Assembly (NCBI RefSeq): GCF_018687715.1
Contig: NC_056752.1
Coordinates: 50,190,653-50,254,652, forward strand
Reading direction: 5' to 3'
Length of the DNA: 64,000 nt
Origin: Carya illinoinensis
Lineage: Eukaryota > Streptophyta > Magnoliopsida > Fagales > Juglandaceae
Part shown: positions 59,616-64,000 of the stretch, piece after piece
Numbering within the stretch: position 1 is the stretch's first letter
Layout of the letters: the number at the start of each line of letters is the position of its first letter
The notes under the pieces: model-generated
What the model was told of the DNA's origin: nothing
Seen by the model: only the letters and a program-made list of their open reading frames with translations
Database searches by the model: none
Translations under genes and position numbers: made by a program

Positions 59616-61225
59616 TCATCCGGGCTGCTGCATGATCTCTTTTACTACTAGGTTTCTAGCCCTGTTTATGGTCATGAAACACAGATACAAATGTTCCTCA
59701 AGTTCATCCAGCTGCTGCCTAAAGCTGCAATCATTCTTCTTCAGTTGTCGCGCCACTTCTTCATTGGCTTGAAGCTCGTCCTCTTTTCTCTCAATCCAGA
59801 ACTTAACCATTGCTCGCATGTGTTCCAGCTCATCATTCAGCCTCCCCACTTGCTGGCTTATTGTGTCCAAATCCCTATTCAATATGTAAGTCCCCTTAGC
59901 GGCTGCATCGAGCTGAGCCATTGCACGAGCTAGCCCCCTTGCGGAAACCAACTCTAGTGAAGCCACTATAAGACCCGGCATGGCCACGAGTAAAGTTATA
60001 ACATGAGCTGCGACTATTACAGCGACTGAAGCAGTCAACGCCACGAGAAAAACAGCCGAGCCACGTTCTAATCTATTTACAAGCCGAAGCTGGACTCGAG
60101 CCTTGTCACGGCTTGACTCGAGTTGTTTCAATAATCGGAGGCAGTTGGCTTGAATAGCCCGAACCCGAGTGGGCGATGATGCGGTTGAAACAAACGGGTT
60201 GACGAAATCGGCCTGGGTCAGTAGGGTAGTTGTTCTAAGAGAGCGGTGTATGACACGTGTACGGTCAATATCTTTCAATAGCAGGCCACATAGGAGAGAA
60301 GCATTGGCGGTTTGGATAAAATAATCGCATAAAATGGATTGGTAAGGGGGTTGAATACTGGCCGAAGCAAGGATACGAGTGATGGTGGGTTGGTCCGGGT
60401 CGAGGAGGTGTTCGGCAAAGAGGCGGTAGGATGGGAGCCGAGCTGCAGTGGTTGGATTCGTTGGAATGGTAGAATCAGCATTGGATAGGGAAAAGACGCG
60501 TGCCCAAAACTCAACGTAGGACTCTGTACGAAAGGCATTTGCATATTCCTCGCGCAAGTTCAAACCGGCTGGGTCGGGCGGAGTACTATTATTGATTGCC
60601 CCAGATGCAGCTTCTGCATGCAGTTTTTTGTTTTTTTTACATTAAGCAACAATTTGCGAAAGAAAATTCTATTTTTAAACTTGTTTGTTTTTAGAAAACT
60701 TTTCATTTTATCCCATATCATTATTAAAATTTTTTAAAATTTTCATATAAAATAATATAAACAATTCATTTTTTTCAAATTTTTAAATAAAAAATAATAT
60801 TAAATAAATATATTCTAATAAAATTTTATTTAATTTTTGACTTTTATCTTAATTAATCTTTATCCCATTTGTGAAAACAAAATTTAATTTACAAAAAAAA
60901 TTTTATAATTCAAATCTCTTATAAATTAAATCCAATCATATCAATTGTTTTAAAATATTTCCGAACTTGAACATAATTATTTAATATTATAATTATTTAA
61001 TATTTTTTTAACTTAAAACGTAAAGTGTGATTAAGAAATCAACCGAACAACCAAGAGCATGATAGTACGATGGTATATGATTTAGTTCTCTAAATAGAAA
61101 ACTTGAATTCAAAACCCCCCACCAGTTTGTATAAAATAAAAATCAGACGAACATTAGTAATGAAAAAAATGCTCACCGGTGCAAGAAATAAATTTTCTGA
61201 AACGAGCACTAATTCTTTTCCTCAT
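59616..61225 (-). CDS. UPF0496 family protein (DUF677)
   Basis: A plant protein of unknown function, 348 aa. Exons on the minus strand are 61225-61177 (49 nt) and 60613-59616, joined GT-AG in phase 1. Starting at the next in-frame ATG (60563) would drop 33 residues. I prefer the two-exon form because the first exon has clean splice sites and starts MRKRISARF. The protein has REEYANAFRTESYVEFW near the start, helical middle segments, a long hydrophobic hairpin (residues about 202-236, AVFLVALTASVAVIVAAHV and on) and a C-terminal coiled coil (QQVGRLNDELEHMRAMVKFW). This layout is typical of UPF0496 (At3g19330-like). It is probably a membrane protein. A minus-strand TATAAAG at 61412-61419 is a fair promoter candidate. 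Confidence 0.88.
60690..60870 (-). repeat. Palindromic MITE, family A, copy 6 (UPF0496 intron)
   Basis: Contains ccatatcattattaaaattt, aaacaattcatttttttcaa, aaaattttatttaatttttg and ttaatctttatcccatttgt. It lies in the single intron of the UPF0496 gene, in antisense. Confidence 0.72.
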
Positions 61226-62030
61226 GGCGCCTTGTTAACTGTAACGTTCAAACCTAAAGAGAAAAATTGAGAAGGAATTTCTGAAAAAATAAGCACGATG
61301 ATTATAAGCTAAACATACCAACCGGTCTAAGAAGCTGGAAAGAAAAGTTTTTCTTTTTTGCTTCGATTCTTCCTACTGGTGCGGAAGAAACTAAAGGGCA
61401 CAAAGCTGGCCCTTTATAGAGCAAAATGATACAAATAAAATATTTATATAGCTTTTGCTTGAAAGCAACATGGATATTTCTTCTAAGCTGGACATTGTAG
61501 TGCACGTGAAGACCTGACAACATTGGATGATACTTGAAGAAGCAGAAAATTGCAGAGCTTTCTTCCTATTATTTGAAAAAAATATGGATATTGCTTCTAG
61601 ACGCACGGTTGATCATGCAGCCCAAGAAATCAATCGTAGGCTACTTTTTTTTTTTTTTTTTTCTTGATCAAATATTGGCTACATTGGAGATCGATGTACT
61701 GACTCAACTTGAACTTTAAGTGTAGTCAAACAAAAAAGTCCTAAATAGGTACCAACAATATATTGTTCTTGGCTTGAATAACAAATGCATCATCTCTTTG
61801 GTCACACAAGTTTCTGTCAAGACTGACTTCAGTGGGAAAAGATTACTCGCAGCTCTTTTTTTTTTCTTCACCAAAATTCAATTATAAAGAATTTAAAATA
61901 CACCATCCAATTGAAGGTTGTATGTAGCACACTTCTTTTTAAACCCCACTGGTAAAAATATAGAATTCTGCAATTCCTATTCAACGGATCTAAGAGACAA
62001 AATAAAAATCACATGGGGATAAAATAAAAA
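61226..62030. other. Spacer between the ubiquitin protease 3' end and the UPF0496 start
   Basis: About 800 bp holding the promoter and leader of the UPF0496 gene (TATAAAG on minus at 61412-61419) and the 3' untranslated region of the upstream protease gene. No gene is seen. A T run (61646-61662) is present. Confidence 0.55.
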
Positions 62031-64000
62031 TCACATGGGGATGACTCTGGCCTTGTACATGCATATATAAGCCATGTGCCAATCACCTGTAACAAGAAAA
62101 GATGGAACTTCAGCATAGGTACAGGTTGATGATGATGGGCAGGCTTGCAACAGTAACACTTAATAGAGAAAAACCATATCTAGATGGACAAATCCTATGG
62201 TGAATAAATGATTAAAAAAAAAAAAAAAAGGAAGGGTTTGATTCAGTCCTCACAAAACGTATCCCTATTCTATTGGAGGCACACTAACTAACATGGATGC
62301 TTTTCCAATTAACTTTTGCCCGTCTGCATATATGTGCCAAGGCAAACTAATCCTATCATGCGAGCCAATAAAATTCCAATCTTACCTCCTCCAGACAGTT
62401 TAGTGATGTCTTCCTCCCGCTGTGCAATTGGGTTGTCATCATCATACTCGATCCATTTCCCTGAGATCAACAATGGTTATTTATCAGTTGAAAGCTTACA
62501 TTGAGCCCAAGCCACATGAAACGAAGTACCAAACAGTATATTCCAAAGAGCTGACCGCTTTCTTGCTTGACCCAAGCAACATAATGCCCCGAGTCAGCAC
62601 TCCTACCCTTGTGGGTCAACACAGCGACCAAATCATAAACACCAGTCATGTGTGTTTCCCTGTCTGATGGACCACCTGCATTGTAGAATAAGTCAAACAG
62701 CGAAAATGAGTAACCACATGCACTAGATTTCCAAAAGCCCGAATTAATTGTACAATGGAATCCCCAAGTTCAGCTAACACGCATATAAAGTTTGGTACCT
62801 TCTTGGGATGTAGCATTGGATGGTTCACCGCTTCCATTTGATGATCCCTGTGTGCAAAGATGAGAACAGATCATAAACCCGTTATCACATAGAAATAAGT
62901 GTTTGCACATGCGTGTATAACTAGGTTGGGTAGTCACCTCTACATTAGACATCTTGACATCATTTTTTGAACCAGCACCATCCACACCATCCTTCCTTGC
63001 TTTCAGACCAAGTTTTATGCCTTCTTCGTCCCTTAGCACCTAAATTTTAAAATGCAGAAATGACAATGTCTGACACAACATAAGGTATGAATCAAGTATT
63101 TTCAAGACAGAGATGTAATTCAAAAAGTTCATCGAAGCCAAATGTAAGCAGAAACCTGGCGAGGAGTTTCCAATCTTTTGCAGAGATCATCTGAACACAA
63201 ATCATAAACATCCAACTCCAATGGATAATCTACTTTCTGAGACAAGGAAAGTGTCTTTTTAAGTAACATTGACACTGACAGTTTTAAATAGGCAGATGCA
63301 GGATGTGGACTTGTACTCAACCCATACTATGCAGAATAATCAGAAAAGAGAGAGCTCTTGGTTTATTTCCTTTCCCTTTTTTTCATCTCAATTTCCACAA
63401 TGATATGAAAGAGAGAAATCCACCCTCTGCAGTGTAACAATATACAGGAGAAGGAAACTTGCATTACCCGCAAAATTTTGGCCTTCTGATTTGATTCCCT
63501 CTTCCAGAAAAAACGCACAAACTGAATGGTCAAGTACCTTGAGAAAAAAAAAAAAAATTGCATCGACTGTAAGGATTCACATAAACTGCAATGAAAGATT
63601 TTCTTTTGCTCTAATCAGGATAATTCAGACATTAAATAGGAAGATCCACGTGTCCTAAAACCACACAGTGGTGGCTTCCATGCTACAAAGGATAAAAAGT
63701 ACATTTTTTTTTTATGACGGGGGAACCATCCCACAGCAGAGCCCTTAGGACTCACCCATGGAACCCAAACCCCCTGGGAGACTAGCACAGCAACCCACAG
63801 CCTCCCACTTAAATTGCAGTTTGATCCCAGGGGAAATCGAACCTGTGACATGGGGCTCATGCACACAAGTTTGCCCTTACCACTAGAGCTACCCACAGGT
63901 GGGTGATAAAAAGTACAATTTACAATCAGAAGAAGTAAGTTGTACCTTGGTAGGCCATTGATACGAGACTCTTTCAAGTAAATTGCACTACGCCCCAAGG
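62031..64000 (-). CDS. UBP6: Ubiquitin carboxyl-terminal hydrolase UBP6/UBP7, 3' part
   Basis: A proteasome-associated deubiquitinating enzyme (USP14/Ubp6 type) that removes ubiquitin from substrates. Exons seen on the minus strand: 64000-63946 (cut by the window), 63537-63468, 63236-63156, 63039-62938, 62847-62799, 62675-62556, 62460-62386, 62086-62031. All are GT-AG with agreeing phases. Visible segments are YLKESRINGLPR, FVRFFWKRESNQKAKILR, VDYPLELDVYDLCSDDL, a variable acidic linker, and the catalytic His box GRSADSGHYVAWVKQESG, WIEYDDDNP and GDWHMAYICMYKAR near the end. The catalytic Cys box and the N-terminal ubiquitin-like domain are outside the window. UBP6 and UBP7 cannot be told apart. 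The stop at 62031-62033 lies in a 20-bp tandem duplication. Confidence 0.93.
63704..63904 (-). mobile_element. tRNA-derived SINE in the UBP6/7 intron
   Basis: On the minus strand it begins cacctgtgggtagctctagt, has an A box (TAGCTCTAGTGG) and B box (GGTTCGATTTCC), and ends in an A-run. A perfect 13-bp duplication gataaaaagtaca flanks it (63691-63703 and 63905-63917). It belongs to a different family from the two SINEs in the PP2A gene. Confidence 0.92.

Overview
The window is nuclear DNA from a woody-type dicot plant: genes with many GT-AG introns, AT-rich intergenic DNA full of short palindromic repeats, and nested LTR retrotransposons. All the protein genes look like eudicot families. One abundant palindromic repeat (copies near 31.1, 31.3, 46.6, 53.0 and 60.7 kb) is a type I associate with Fagales such as walnut, hickory or oak. 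That placement is an inference from memory only.

Layout. 1-9136 is a young Ty3/gypsy chromovirus (Tekay-like) with 3.3 kb LTRs and an uninterrupted pol frame. Its left end lies outside the window. It sits inside an older, broken Ty1/copia element on the minus strand (9137-12274), whose 5' LTR ends about 570 bp before the first host gene. Host genes follow: an ABCC8-like ABC transporter (12846-18909, +); a phosphate-starvation type HAD phosphatase (21945-23419, -) with two perfect PHR1-type sites upstream; the PP2A B55 regulatory subunit (32380-44753, +), whose introns carry two SINEs, a LINE tail and a 2.6 kb dead LINE; mitochondrial ATP synthase subunit g (47506-48809, +); a short Dof zinc-finger factor (54692-55354, +); a UPF0496 protein (59616-61225, -); and the 3' part of a UBP6/UBP7 ubiquitin protease (62031 to beyond the window end, -) with a third SINE in an intron.

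The host genes are not an operon or pathway. Their order is still informative: the same families lie next to each other in three separate places in Arabidopsis (At1g17710-17720, At1g51690-51710, At3g21250-21280, from memory). The window therefore looks like a little-rearranged ancestral block.

The best candidate for something not well described is a 121-nt, T-rich, spliceable intron at the gag-pol boundary of the gypsy element. Removing it changes the reading frame by one and joins gag to the protease in frame. Keeping it ends translation after gag. Splicing could therefore set the Gag to Gag-Pol ratio. The same element carries an array of 39-bp hairpin units in its LTR.
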